DNA of 64,000 nt from Acanthacorydalis orientalis (Eukaryota; Arthropoda; Insecta; Megaloptera; Corydalidae): assembly GCA_034766995.1 (NCBI GenBank), contig CM068321.1, forward strand, positions 9,271,026 to 9,335,025, written 5' to 3'. Position 1 is the first letter of the stretch, and each line of letters starts with the position of its first letter. Below are positions 52,930 through 64,000 of this stretch, one piece after another. Below the pieces are notes generated by a model. The model made no database searches. It had not been told where the DNA came from and worked only from the letters and a program-made list of their open reading frames with translations. The position numbers were made by a program, and so were the translations under genes.

Positions 52930-53870
52930 AAATCATGGTGCTCTACGTCCTACTTGCTGCACTCGTCCACGTCCGAGAGAGGCTTCACCTCCCCCGCTCG
53001 CTAACGCTTGCTCCCCCTAACAGATAACATAAATTAACAAATTATAAACACAAATAATTTGCGTAAAATTTAAATCGTAATTGTTTTATTGCAAAAGTTT
53101 GTAAAAATTTACAATAAAATATTCATAGCTTTTCTAACATATGAATACATAGTCTAAAATGTTTAGACTATAATTAACATACGAATTTAATTAAAATAAT
53201 AATAATATAGACTGAAATATAGACACTTTTATAAGAAATATACTGAAATATAGACTGAAATTAGGCAATTTTGGGATGAATAGAACAATTATCTTATTAA
53301 TTACTAGGGAAATCTGCCACCTACTCGTTACACTTATCGAAACCCGAAGGGGTTTTGCCTCCTGCTCGCTAACACTCGCTCTCCTTCAACAAATAACAGA
53401 AATTAACAAATTATAAACAAATAATTTGCGTAAAATTTAAATCGTATTTTTTTTATTAGAAAACTTTGTAAAAAATAACAATAAAATATTTATAGCTTTT
53501 CTAGCATATAAATACATTTTAGACTATAATTAACATACGAATTTAATTAAAATAATAATAATATACGAGTATGCTGAAATATAGACACTTTTATAAGAAA
53601 TATACTGAAATATAGACTGAAATTAGTCAATTTTGGGGTGAATAAAACAATTATGTTATTAATTGCCAGGGGACTCTTCCACCTACTCGTTACAGTTATC
53701 GAAACCTGAAGGGGCTTCGCCTCTGGCTCGCTAACACTCGCTCTCCTTCAACAAATAACAGAAATTAACAAATTGTATGCACAAATAATCTGCATAAACT
53801 GTAAGTTGTCGAATTTTTATGGGAAAAGTTTATAAAAATTAACAACAAAATACAATGTAAAAATGTGTAA
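52930..53870 (+). repeat. Tandem repeat, period about 365 bp, 2.5 units
   Basis: The G+C-rich head GCTCGCTAACNCTYGCTC recurs at 52996, 53364 and 53726, spacing 368 and 362. Each head is preceded by CTACTCGTTACACTTATCGA-like and GGGGCTTCGCCTC-like words. The AT-rich remainder (ATAATTTGCGTAAAATTTAA, then ATATACTGAAATATAGACTG) is also repeated. The third unit is cut short. A solitary inverted relative lies at 3795-3900. The class (satellite or transposon-derived) is unknown. Confidence 0.85.
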
Positions 53871-55101
53871 TAATTTTTTTGCTCTAAAGCTTCAGTGAAT
53901 ATAATATTTTGAATAAATTTCTTATCAGTTTTATACTGAAATCGTTTCTACACCTAATAGTTACTTGAAAATGGAATAAGAGTGCGTATTGATCAAAAAA
54001 TGGAACAAAGCAACGGTGAACATTCGAAGAATTTTTTTCTTAAATATTTGTTTGCTACCTCATAAATATTGCTTCATAATAATTTTATCAATACTCACAA
54101 TAGTTTTCTACTTTGTAACACTTTTTGTAGTAGCTTTAGCGTACCCTTTTTCGTTGTACAGTGTGAGAAAGCTACATACATGTGACTTACTTGATGAGAG
54201 TAGCGGGGGGAGCGGTGTTACGAAGAGGTGGTCTACACGAAAAAAAAATGGTTTTATGGAAATTTTACGATGGTATTATTTTTTATACATAGAGAGTAAA
54301 TAATTATTTATTCATATTAATAGTAAATTAAACTTAACTGAAAGAAGGTATACATTGTTAATAAATAGTTAAATTATACACATTACTAAAATTGATTCAT
54401 ATTTTAACAAATTTTAAATAGATTCCATGTTTATCAAATGAATTTGTTGAACGATTCTATTAGCTTTGTTGTAATCGTACATTTTTCGACATTGTTTCAA
54501 TCAATTTGATTTATAAGATAATATGAGCTTTAAATTAAAATACAGATTTAATAAAGAATATATTTTATTGTTATTGGAAACAATTGGCTATGAAAATATT
54601 AAACAATCAACTAAAAGAAGTGCACCGATACTTCCATTAATTGATTTCCTAATTTATTTTGTTTTTTTCTTACAGCTAATTGTTTTGTAAAAGTTCTTAG
54701 AAACAAGATCAATATTGTCTTGTTTCGCATAAAATATGTTTTTTTTAATTTGCTGTTAAAATATTATTCAATAGATTTAATAATAACTAAATTTCATTTT
54801 CTAGAAACTGTTTGTATTTTTATTTCTATAGGATTATTATTTGATTTTTCAATTAATTACATAACTACGAATAACGCCGTCAGATGACTAAACAAAAACA
54901 AGTAAATTATTAAAAAAAACGGCAAATATTTCATACTGAAACAATTTTTCAGCAACAAGCATACAACACACATTTGTCTTACTATCTATTACACACTTAT
55001 AAAAGTCCCTTCATCATAATCCCATTATTTTTCTTAAAATTACAAATATATTTTTCTTTAAACTGTAACCTCGTTTACAATTCTAATGGTACTTTTGGAT
55101 G
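53871..55101. other. Intergenic DNA with one unexplained open frame
   Basis: 54001-54303 (plus) is open for about 100 codons. It has two hydrophobic stretches (KYCFIIILSILTIVFYFVTL and following) and then SSGGSGVTKR. No homology is recognised, and AT-rich DNA easily encodes hydrophobic frames, so I do not call it a gene. Confidence 0.3.
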
Positions 55102-55231
55102 ATTTGAGTTTCTGTTCTTCACTATAAGTTTTAGCACGTGTACCAATCTTCAAGTAGATTTTAAAGATTCTAAAATCTGTTTGAAGATCGAAAACATGCT
55201 GAAACTAATAGTGCAGTCCAGGAACTGAGTT
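55102..55231. repeat. Fold-back repeat family, copy C (130 bp)
   Basis: Arms of about 62 nt (55102-55163 and 55171-55231) pair along their whole length around a 7-nt loop. The inner stem is ATCTTCAAGTAGATTTTA against TAAAATCTGTTTGAAGAT. The arm contains TTAGCACGTGTACCAATCTT, shared with copy B, and GAGTTTCTGTTCTTCAC, shared (inverted) with copy A. Confidence 0.75.
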
Positions 55232-57023
55232 AATGAAAACCAAATGATGAAGACCATCAAGACAACGCAGTTTTATTAACTTTAATTTCAAAAATTCGTA
55301 TTATAAAACAATGGCTATTTTAATGAAGTAGAATTTTAATATAACTATGATTAAATTTTTATGTAAACTCCCATCAATGGTTCATGAAATTTACCAATTA
55401 ATGGGACAGATATAAAAAGTGTTTCAATGTGTATACTTTCAAATGTTACACTTATGATCCAACTTTTAGAATTTAAAATTAAAATTTTATCTAGAAATAA
55501 AAAAGATCACACATTATTCTATATTATAAATAAGAGGAGAAACGTTTCGATAGATCAAACAAGATAAAAATAATTCATACAAATTTGTATAACTAAAATA
55601 ACATGATCTTTATTTATCTAAATATACATACAATAAACAAATAATAATAATGGCATCGATAGGTAACATTCGCAGGGGAATTATTCCAGTGCACCTACCA
55701 TATACATCGATCAGCATAAATATTAAATTCCGCATAAATTATTAAAAAAAAAACATATATATTTACAACATACTTTACACGTTCGACCGTATATCTGTCT
55801 AGCAGATAACAGTACAAAATAAAATACACATTAATATCAATTACCGTCATTGTTATTAACAATACATACATATTTGCCTACATACAGAACATTTTTTTAT
55901 CATACAAATAACCTAGTACTTATATGAATGAGTCGAAACGTATTCGAATCAATTGATTTTGTTTAAAAAGACCTTGTTAAAAGCATTGTTAATTATTGTA
56001 TTTTTATACACAAATTTTTATTTTAATTTTATATTTTTACATACAAACTTAAACAAAAATAAAAATCAACATTGAATACTGATTACTAGTCAGGTTTAAT
56101 GCATCCAAAATAAATTAACACAACTAAAATTCATATACATATACAGATATACAGACGTACATCAAGCTAATACAACACAGGTTAACACCTTTGCAGAAAA
56201 TCTATTATATTTGTTCTGATTTTTTTATTGCATCGTAATGAAAAAAATGTGTTATTTTTATGTCATCGATGAAACAACTCAGATTACAACTCTATACATA
56301 CTTAGAATGTATTTCGAATTTTCTTTGAATAATTATATATATATATATCAAAAACTTGTTTAATAATTATACTAAATATTTTATCAAAAAAAAAAACATA
56401 TTATACATAAGAGTACTCATATTTTTGAAATTATTTGTGCTCATACTGAAATCCCTTCCATTTATAAACACATCCTCATAGGTGTATGTATAAAACTTAA
56501 CCCCAAACTTTAATCAAATGTATTCAAACTCGCACTCTCTTTTAACTTTCATTCGAAATAAGATAAAACATTTAAGTGAATATTACAAAATCTTCAAAAA
56601 AAATTCAATATCTGCTCTGTTTCTCAGTAAAAATTTCGGTTGCCAAATCTATCCCGATTTTTTCTTATGACCTTTTTATAATGTAATCCATAACTATAAA
56701 ATAATAACTATAAAAATTCAAAAATGTATACAAAAGAAATTGATTTATGATGCATTATGAAATACAAAATTGATAAAATTAGAAATTAAATACATATTAA
56801 TCACAATGTGAATGGAAAAAAGATTACATTTTTTTAAAAAAATATTTGTTCAGTTCACATTTTATTTGAAATTAAAAAAAGAATATATCCTCAGAACCAC
56901 TCCCAACAAATTTATTTCTGGTTGGCGTTCAAAACTAATTAAGCCATTTTTATAATTTTTGATTAGATTTCTTTGATTAATAAAATAACTTCATGAATTA
57001 TTCTTATCTATATCTTTCATTGA
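55232..57023. other. AT-rich intergenic DNA
   Basis: Nothing recognised; a short TA run lies at 56335-56350. Confidence 0.45.
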
Positions 57024-57890
57024 TTGATGCATAAGTTCGTAACGTTTTTGTTTTCCGAGATAACAGTGCTTTGGAAAGAAATCTGTTTGACATATGTTAA
57101 TGTAATTTTAATATCATAGTATTGTTTTATTTAATACTTCTTGAATTTTTCAATTTGTAAAAGGTTTGTTTTAACGGTTTGCTAAGAAAAATGAAGTGTT
57201 AAGTACAAAAAAATGAACGTTTCCAACATATCTGTTTGTTTGAGTTTAACTAGAGAATTAATGCATTAGAAGCAGCTAGAACTATTTATGACATTTACTG
57301 GGAGAACGCCATTTTTTCGTTTCAAAGAGGAGCATTTTGACTTGAATGATTCTCCGCATTCAGGAAGTCCATCCGACTTTGATGAAGACCGTTTAAACAC
57401 TTCAATTCACGATGATCCACGGCAATTAATACTGCCGAGGTTTATTGTCAACAACTCCGGCGCCTCAAGCCCGAAATTCAAAAAAAACGACCTGGAAGGC
57501 GGCATTAAGTGATTTTGTAGCATAATAATGCCCATCCGTATTTTGCTAACATTATAAAAGCGGCTATTCAAGAGCCTGGTTGGGAGGCTATTCCACATCC
57601 TCCTTATTCTCCTGATCTTCATCTGTCCAATTTTCATCTTTTCCACTTTTTATCCAACAATCTTCGAAGAATCTCGTTTAATAACAACGCTGCTCTTCAA
57701 AATTAGTTTGATGACTTCTACACCTCTAAACTAACGAATATCTTCAGGCGTGGAATTGAAAAACCGGCAGATCGTTGGGACACAATCGTAAACAGTGGAA
57801 GAGAATATATTATTGATTAGTTTATATATTTTGTTTATTTAAAAAAAATAATTTTAAATTTAATATAAACGATACGAACTTGTGCTTCAA
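57024..57890 (+). mobile_element. Mariner type 3, internally deleted (867 bp)
   Basis: The terminal repeats are TGATGCATAAGTTCGTAACG and, inverted, TTGAAGCACAAGTTCGTATC. The plus strand reads ALEAARTIYDIYWEN near 57262. A frameshifted FRFKEEHFDLNDSPHSGSPS and FDEDRLNTSIHDDPRQ (57288-57430) cover the DNA-binding part. The catalytic tail then reads GWEAIPHPPYSPDLH near 57580 and ends in a RWDTIVNSGREYIID-like segment at about 57817. The middle, including the first catalytic Asp, is lost. Its termini differ from the other two mariner types here. Confidence 0.82.
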
Positions 57891-58789
57891 CACAATATAT
57901 TACATAAACAAATTAAAAGAAGTACTTGAATCGTTATGACAAGATACCTACTTATATTGCAGATTTAGAGATGTAAAACATTTTTTTAATTTTTTGACTG
58001 CCCAATATCTAGAAATATATGTAAAATAATTTTTTTTATTTAAATATATATATATATATATATTATTTTTTATAAAAGAAATATTCGCTTAAATATATCG
58101 CTTGATATTTTTTTGTATTCCGATCACTTTTAAACATTTTTTTTAATTCTTACAAATTATTTGATTTAAATATTTTTAATTTTTATTTAAGTGTTTTATA
58201 TTGAAGCTTTATATCTTTTCTTCTGAACAAATGAATAATATTTCAGTTAATAGAAAATCATATCACAAATCATACATGTTTAGTAAATTACTAAATATTT
58301 CAGAGTATGTATCTTTCTATTTATCTAAATTATCTTTCTAGTATCATTTTTTATACATTAATCCCTGATACATCGTCTTTGCTTACAGTATTTAAATATA
58401 TTTTAAAGAAATAAATTCCATTATAAAAAATATGATTTCGAATACGTTCGTCTCAACTTCAATATCATTGTTTAAAATATCGAGACATAACAATAGAAGT
58501 TTTTTATCTCATACAATGACTACTAGTATTTTTCTATACAGAATAAAAACTTCCACGGATGTTTTTTTCAATAAAATATCTTTGAGAATCTCACACTTGT
58601 TATACAAAAAAAAAGTGAAAACAATGGCATTTTTTTGTACGTATTTAAATGTTCTATACAGAAAAAAGTAACACGGTTAATTATCATAAATACGGTTTGT
58701 TCTAAACTCGTACGAGGACAGAACGGATCGATCCGTCCGTCACAAACACTAGATATACGAACACAGGAATCTTGGTGTATCCAGTTTAT
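57891..58789. other. Intergenic DNA and Tmhs 3' UTR
   Basis: Downstream (minus strand) of the Tmhs stop. A possible AATAAA on the minus strand lies at 58182-58187, about 600 bases beyond the stop. No other gene was seen. Confidence 0.35.
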
Positions 58790-59007
58790 CTACAAATGAA
58801 AATTATGTCCGCTCGATGAATACTCCGGTCGATATGTGCTATGTTTCGATCTGGCTGTTCTACTTGAAAATTGTGAATAAGTGTCGTCGCCGTGTGGTCC
58901 TAAAGTTCCAGGTGGATGCATCAATAATACAGGATGAAGGTTCAATGATTTTCGAGAGCCGCCGGCTACGCTGTGACCATCCGTGACGAATGCTCCGTTC
59001 ACTTCGC
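58790..59007 (-). CDS. Tmhs: LHFPL-type tetraspan protein, last coding exon
   Basis: Encodes the C-terminal cytoplasmic tail, 72 residues. It starts in phase 1 after the acceptor TTGATTCCAG (ends 59008): GEVNGAFVTDGHSVAGGSRK, then HPVLLMHPPGTLGPHGDDTY, then a Ser/Arg-rich end STYRPEYSSSGHNFHL and TAG at 58790-58792. The ATG at 59018-59020 lies in the intron and is not a start. The phase fits the preceding exon exactly (AAG-G + GC gives Lys-Gly). The tail has no membrane segment. It is clearly coding by composition, with G+C and CpG above the flanks. Assignment to the LHFPL gene rests on the phase match, the strand and the absence of any intervening gene. Confidence 0.82.
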
Positions 59008-59595
59008 CTGGAATCAACATCGACTTTTATTTTTATATGTTTAAAATCGAATAGGTTTCAGTACAAATAAAACTACCGAATTCTTTTAAAAAAATATAAA
59101 CAAATTTAGCAACTGATCATCAATTCTATAAAAATACATTACTAAATTTATTTGTATTTCCATGATATATGAATAACAATACTATTAGTAAGAAAAAATA
59201 AAAATATTATTATTCAGTACATATTATTCATCTTTTCAATTATTTAATACAACCATTTCCATTTTCTCATTTAATTTTTAAAAAAATACCACTTTCGAAA
59301 AAGTACAACTTAAGTTATCTTATTGACAAGCAACGAATAATAGAAAATCCGAATTTACATGCAATATTTTCAAAATTATTTAGTTATAAAAAGACTGCCT
59401 GGTACTACATATGTAGCGAACAGCCTAGCTCTAGGAAATACCAAGTGAGATAAGAAGAAAATAAGACTGAACGATTTACAAAATCTCCTTTTCATCCAAA
59501 TCATTTACAAAATTTACCCTGATGGGTTTTATCCTTTTAGATCACTTAAACTACTGTTTTCCACTCCTATATTTATCAGATTTATCTTAAATTTA

Positions 59596-59665
59596 TCTGA
59601 AGATGCTACACATACCGAATTTAGGAAACACCGAACTGGGAAACAAAAACTCAAGCAATCCAAAA
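59596..59665 (+). repeat. Fold-back repeat family, copy D (half)
   Basis: Reads TCTGAAGATGCTACACATAC, then CGAATTTAGGAAACACCGAA and AAAAACTCAAGC. This aligns with the right arm of copy A (CCTGATGATGCTACATGTTC, CGAACCTAAATGTGAAGAAC, GAAACTCAAGC). No left arm was found. Confidence 0.55.
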
Positions 59666-59875
59666 GGACAAAGTTTGGCAGGAAAAGAAATCAACTGGAT
59701 AACAAATATAGAAACATACAGTTATAATTTTAATTTACTGAGTTTTTTAGAATAATCTTTCCTGGTTTTAACAAACTTTCATATGTTTGAATACGGTATA
59801 TAATATTTATGTTATGCACTTTTCCATGAATCGTGTTTTATCATCTTGCTAAAAACGAGTTAAAGAAGAGAACCA

Positions 59876-60112
59876 TTTCTGAACAATTATATTACAGGTT
59901 ACGAATGATAATCATTTCAGTATAAACAGATCAGATATAAACTAGAGAAAAATAAAGCAACTAGTACGGAATTAATATCGTTTTTCAATCAAAAAAGGCA
60001 AAAATGTCACATTCCAGAATGAGGAAAATGTTTCTGGAGCGTTTAAGGAAAAATATTCATGATAAAGTATAGATCTGTAATTTGACAAGTAAATTATTAA
60101 TTATAATAATGT
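59876..60112 (+). repeat. Intron duplication, copy 1
   Basis: Shares with 61617-61846, in order, ATTACA(G/T)GTTACGAAT, GAGAAAAATAAA, AATGTTTCTGGAGCGTTTAA and a TTGACAAGTAAATTATTAAT-like end. The similarity stops at its right edge, where the other copy meets the Tmhs exon. Confidence 0.7.
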
Positions 60113-60616
60113 TTTTTTTATATTCAGTATTAACAGTAAAAATAATTTTGACTTAAAAGCAATTGGTAAAGGTAGAAAACTTGACCTATTTGATTACATC
60201 TCTTGTCTGTTACCAAAACTAAACAGTTTACTAAAGTAATCCCGTTTTAATAATAATGAACTCCAAAATATCTAAAAAATGTCGAAGAAAATTATTTTAA
60301 AACATGTTTCAAAGCATAGAAGAACAGAATAGAGAAGTTAAATCCAACGGGGTCTACTTTGGAAGGAACAGTCTATGAATCATCAATAACTTTTCAATAA
60401 TCAAAATTGTGTTAATATAACCTCGTTTCTTTTTTGTTAAAACTTGTACAGTCAGAAGTCAAAAATAGCCTAAAAGAAGGTATCGATAAGATAACTCAAA
60501 AGAGTTATACAAGAAAACAGACATCGTATAATAAATATTATAGCTTAGACTTCAAAAAAAAAAATTAATGCACAGTGTTATATTTTTAGTTGTATATTTT
60601 TATTATTTGCCTGTAG

Positions 60617-60802
60617 AGTTATTTAGCTATTGGGATTTTCGGGCACTTCAACAGCTAAGGTCATTATCGCCCGAATTGGCTTCTACAGGAAAAATCTATT
60701 AAAACATAATAAAAATAGGTCTGTATTCAAAACGGTAAAAATAGTACTTTGTTTGGTTGTTTGAGGTTTAAGGGCACTTCAACAATTAAGGCAGAAATAT
60801 TG
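60617..60802 (+). repeat. Short dispersed repeat, one full and one partial copy
   Basis: 60617-60720 resembles the hairpin repeat at 14159 (ATTGGGATTTTCGGGCACTT, then ATCGCCCG). 60749-60802 repeats the first half (AAGGGCACTTCAACAATTAA). The copies lie in the last Tmhs intron. Confidence 0.5.
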
Positions 60803-61616
60803 GAGGATCTACAAATTTTATAATGTATATATACATTCTAGCTACATTTTAAATAGACAGTAATTACCATTCACTTCTACAAACTTTTGTGAAATTTCTC
60901 TTTTAAATATATATATATATAAAATTTAATTTTTTTCTCCACTAAAATCTAGTCGAAAAGATTGTTTTAAATATTCCAAATATTTCCATTAACTATCCAA
61001 ATATTTACTAATAAATATAAACTCTAATAAACATAGAGTATTTTCTGAAATCTTTATTATAACAATAAAAAAATATCTAAAATATAAACAAAGATTTATA
61101 ATTTATATACGGCTATTCTTTTCAATTACATTATAAACATTCTGAATAAGTTTATAGTTTTTCATTGTTTTTTATTTACATAAATAAATTTGAATATCTA
61201 TTTTTAGCACGTGGCATTGAATTATTTATGTAATTAAAAAAGAAGAAAAAATAATACATAATTGCTATCTATAATCTGACTTCTTGTTTATTATATATTG
61301 TTTTCTTTAGCAGTAGCTTTCTAAACTTTTATAAAATAAATAATATTTTACATATCACCGCACCTAGAAAAAGTGTATATTATTTCTGAATAAACAGCAA
61401 ATACTAGCAATCAATACTAACAGCTGTTAATAAAACAGATTTTTCGATTTAAGAAAAGTAGAGTCGAAAAAATATTTTTTTAAAAAATAAATAACGTAAT
61501 CATTCTTTTCCCATTGAGTATTCAACATCAGAAGTATCAAAATCCATTCATTGACTTCTCTTTAAATCATTTTTAAACAATTTGGTTTGAAAATCATAGT
61601 TGAAATATGCTGAAAA

Positions 61617-61846
61617 AAAATTTTCTAGACAATTTTATTACATGTTACGAATCATAACTTTTATAGTATAATCTTGAGAAAAATAAAACATATAATAAAC
61701 AACGAGCACCTCTCTCCAACCAAAACAGACATAAATATTACATTCCCAAGCGAAAATAATGTTTCTGGAGCGTTTAATAAAAAAAAAGTTTCGTGACAAA
61801 GACCAGATTTGTATCCCGACAAGTGAATTATTTATAATAATGGTAT
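61617..61846 (+). repeat. Intron duplication, copy 2, next to the Tmhs donor
   Basis: The partner of 59876-60112. It ends 17 bases from the exon boundary at 61863, so the duplicated unit comprises the start (in gene direction) of the last Tmhs intron. Confidence 0.7.
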
Positions 61847-61862
61847 TAAATTATGTACAAAC

Positions 61863-62120
61863 CCTTATATAAAGATCCATTTGCTATTGCTGATCCATAC
61901 ATAGGTTCGGCTTGTAACTTAACATGTCTTGTAGCTAATATAAATGCTAAAATTGATAAAATTATCGCGTCAAGACATCCAATGCTAGCTAGCAAGTACG
62001 CCCAGCGAAGTCCGCATTTTCCTAACTCATATCGACCGGCTTCGGCGCCGCAAGTTCTTCTCACTTCAGGTGCATCCCAACCAGCAGGATAACAACATAC
62101 ACCAGCAATCATGCAGATAG
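61863..62120 (-). CDS. Tmhs: LHFPL-type tetraspan protein, exon with last membrane segment
   Basis: The third coding region of an LHFPL tetraspan protein, a four-pass membrane family; the vertebrate LHFPL5/TMHS member belongs to the hair-cell mechanotransduction complex and LHFPL3/4 partner with ion channels. The exon starts after TTTTTTACAG (ends 62121) and reads ICMIAGVCCYPAGWDAPEVR, then RTCGAEAGRYELGKCGLRWA. A hydrophobic stretch ending SILAFILA follows (the fourth membrane segment), then the cytoplasmic RHVKLQAEPMYG. The PAGWD...EVRRTCG and LGKC..RWAY spacing with its two Cys is the family signature of the second extracellular loop. It resembles LHFPL3/4/5 more than LHFPL2 or LHFPL6. The donor AAGG-GTTTGT is weak but gives the right phase. 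Earlier exons lie beyond the window. Confidence 0.9.
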
Positions 62121-62175
62121 CTGTAAAAAAATAATTTTGAATTATTTTCGTTTAAAATGTAACACACACACACAT

Positions 62176-62223
<48 letters not shown>

Positions 62224-62821
62224 TTATTTTATGTAGAGAAATTATTGTCAACGGATATGCATTACTTGACATTTATTTTAATTAAAGCTATGCCAAAATA
62301 AATTAACAATAGTGTTTATTTTTCAATTATCATTACCAAACTACTTAATTACGAAATACCTAAACTAGTTTATATTTAAAGAAATTAATTTAACCTATGT
62401 ATAATGTTTAATTCGCAAACAATATAATTTGAGAGTAAATAAAATAGAAAACGTACAATTTAAATCGTACACAGAAATATAGTTACCCTCAATAAATTAC
62501 CAAAACATATCAATGTTATGAACACTTGACTTACATTTATAATTTGAACATATGTGAAATAATATGAGACGAAATGTAAAATAAAGTAAGGTAATATTAT
62601 AAACGAGTTAATGTAATTGAAAACTCTCGCTACACCTCTTCACAAATCCTAAAATCAACAACATGTTAACAGGAAAATCGACGAGAAAGTTTATTAAAAC
62701 TACTTGTATTAATTTCGCATAAAAATTAATTGATATTTTTGAAATTAATTTTCTAATAAAATTATCAGTGAAATTATGCATATATGCAATGACGAAAGAA
62801 TAAATTAAATAGTGAAACTGA

Positions 62822-62858
<37 letters not shown>

Positions 62859-63067
62859 AGGTTAAATATTATTCGTTTAAATAAAATCGCTGAAAACAAA
62901 TTATGTTGTATTCACCAGGCTGTATAAATAATAAAGTATTTAGTTATTCAGAAAATAAATGATTCGTATTTCCATTTCATGTGTTATGTGTTTTTTATTA
63001 GAGCATTCTCTTAAATAAAATAACTATAGTTTAATGTAAAAAAAGAATTAAAAAAATTTCTTACATT

Positions 63068-63113
<46 letters not shown>

Positions 63114-63121
63114 GGCTGATT
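62121..63121. other. Tmhs intron DNA
   Basis: TA arrays lie at 62161-62219 (with a CA edge), 62825-62857 and 63071-63113. No exon encoding the first membrane segments was found. Confidence 0.45.
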
Positions 63122-63218
63122 TAATTTAGGCTTCCACATGAGTCTTAAAAAAATTACAAAAATTAAAATAAAATCATGTTATTTTTTATTCAATATTTTA
63201 CTTCCATTATATTTTAAT

Positions 63219-63226
<8 letters not shown>
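63122..63226 (+). mobile_element. Half copy of the 188-bp palindromic element
   Basis: Reads AATTTAGGCTTCCACATGAG, then AAAATCATGTTATTTTTTAT and TATTTTACTTCC. This follows the left arm of the element at 887 (AGTTTAGGCTTTCATATGAA, GTCATGTTATTTTTTATTTA). After a short central hairpin the right arm is replaced by a (TA)n array. Confidence 0.65.

Positions 63227-63291
<65 letters not shown>
63224..63291. repeat. (TA)n array replacing a palindrome arm
   Basis: A pure TA run starting where the right arm of the half copy should begin. Confidence 0.95.
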
Positions 63292-63294
<3 letters not shown>

Positions 63295-63691
63295 GTTTCT
63301 TTAATACTCAAGAACAAATAATGTCCGTCGTTTTAAATGCTTTTTAAAAATAACATTGAATTTGCTGTAATAACTTAAAAAGTATAAGAAAAAAATTATC
63401 TATGGTTCTTCTATCGACTAAAAAAAATGAAAAGAACACATTTATATATACAATAAATATTTATATAATTGATTTATAGAAGGGCATTTACTTAACTATT
63501 TAATTAATTACAATTGTAAGTTTATCGTAGAGAAGTTTATCTTTTAAGATAAATCTTAAGAATAAATAACTAACAGGACTAGGAATAATAAGTAATGAAT
63601 ATGATTACGTATTTGATGAAAATGTGTATTTCAAACTTTTGCTTTAAATTCTGTATTTTATTTACAAACTATTGCATTTAAACTGTATACG

Positions 63692-63762
<71 letters not shown>

Positions 63763-64000
63763 ATTTCATCAATTCATGTTTTTTTAATTATTCAACACCA
63801 ACAGATTAATTAATTTTCCTATTTCTTGGTAATGGATTATTATAAATTACAAACTCGTTTAGGTGTATAAGCAACAGTGCATAAAATGTTGGTAATATAT
63901 GTAAATGTAAATGCACTGACCTATGATATGCATAAAACGCACTCACATTTTGCTTTAAATATTTACTTTTACACGCAACACTGACAAACCATAAACATTT
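63292..64000. other. Tmhs intron DNA with a (TA)n array
   Basis: AT-rich, with a TA array at 63694-63761; no exon was recognised. Confidence 0.45.

Noticed and set aside
54001..54303. About 100-codon frame with two hydrophobic stretches
   Set aside because: Possible but unsupported; hydrophobic frames arise by chance in T-rich DNA and no family match is seen.

Overview
The window is a very AT-rich, intron- and repeat-dominated piece of an insect chromosome. Two conserved animal genes can be read, both split by large introns. The low G+C background with scattered CpG-containing patches, the many mariner elements and the style of the Poxn protein suggest Hymenoptera, most likely a bee. The sequence alone does not fix the species.

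Gene 1, plus strand: Pox neuro (Poxn), a paired-box transcription factor gene. Coding exons are at 19752-19972 (N-terminal half of the paired domain), 35809-36067 (C-terminal half) and 40533-41290 (C-terminal region and stop). Phases match at every junction. The short exon with the start codon was not found, so the gene begins upstream of 19752, possibly outside the window. Introns of 15.8 kb and 4.5 kb separate the visible exons. Gene 2, minus strand: the last two coding exons (61863-62120 and 58790-59007) of an LHFPL-family tetraspan membrane protein of the Tmhs (LHFPL3/4/5-like) type. Its earlier exons lie beyond 64000. The two genes converge, with stop codons 17.5 kb apart.

The rest is mostly transposon remnants, fold-back elements and (TA)n microsatellites. 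Remnants recognised: two nearly full-size mariners tail to tail (4836-7377); a family of about 550-bp mariner derivatives that keep only the DNA-binding half of the transposase (11408, 11745, 27896, 28483, 30627, 38600, 44903, 51108); a second mariner family that keeps only the catalytic half (20985, 42740); a third mariner type (57024); a Tigger/pogo-like transposase tail (8700-9563); three non-LTR retrotransposon tails (18466, 22569, 47180); a TTAA-flanked MITE (24121-24440); and a tandem repeat of about 365 bp (52930-53870).

The most interesting material is a set of small structured repeats. These are a fold-back family in four copies with a shared core (36279, 44736, 55102, 59596), a 188-bp near-perfect palindrome with a half copy at the other end of the window, a G+C-rich hairpin insert inside a mariner, a duplicated intron segment beside a Tmhs exon, and a mariner-plus-flank unit that was dispersed as one piece. 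I found no RNA genes, CRISPR arrays or viral genes.
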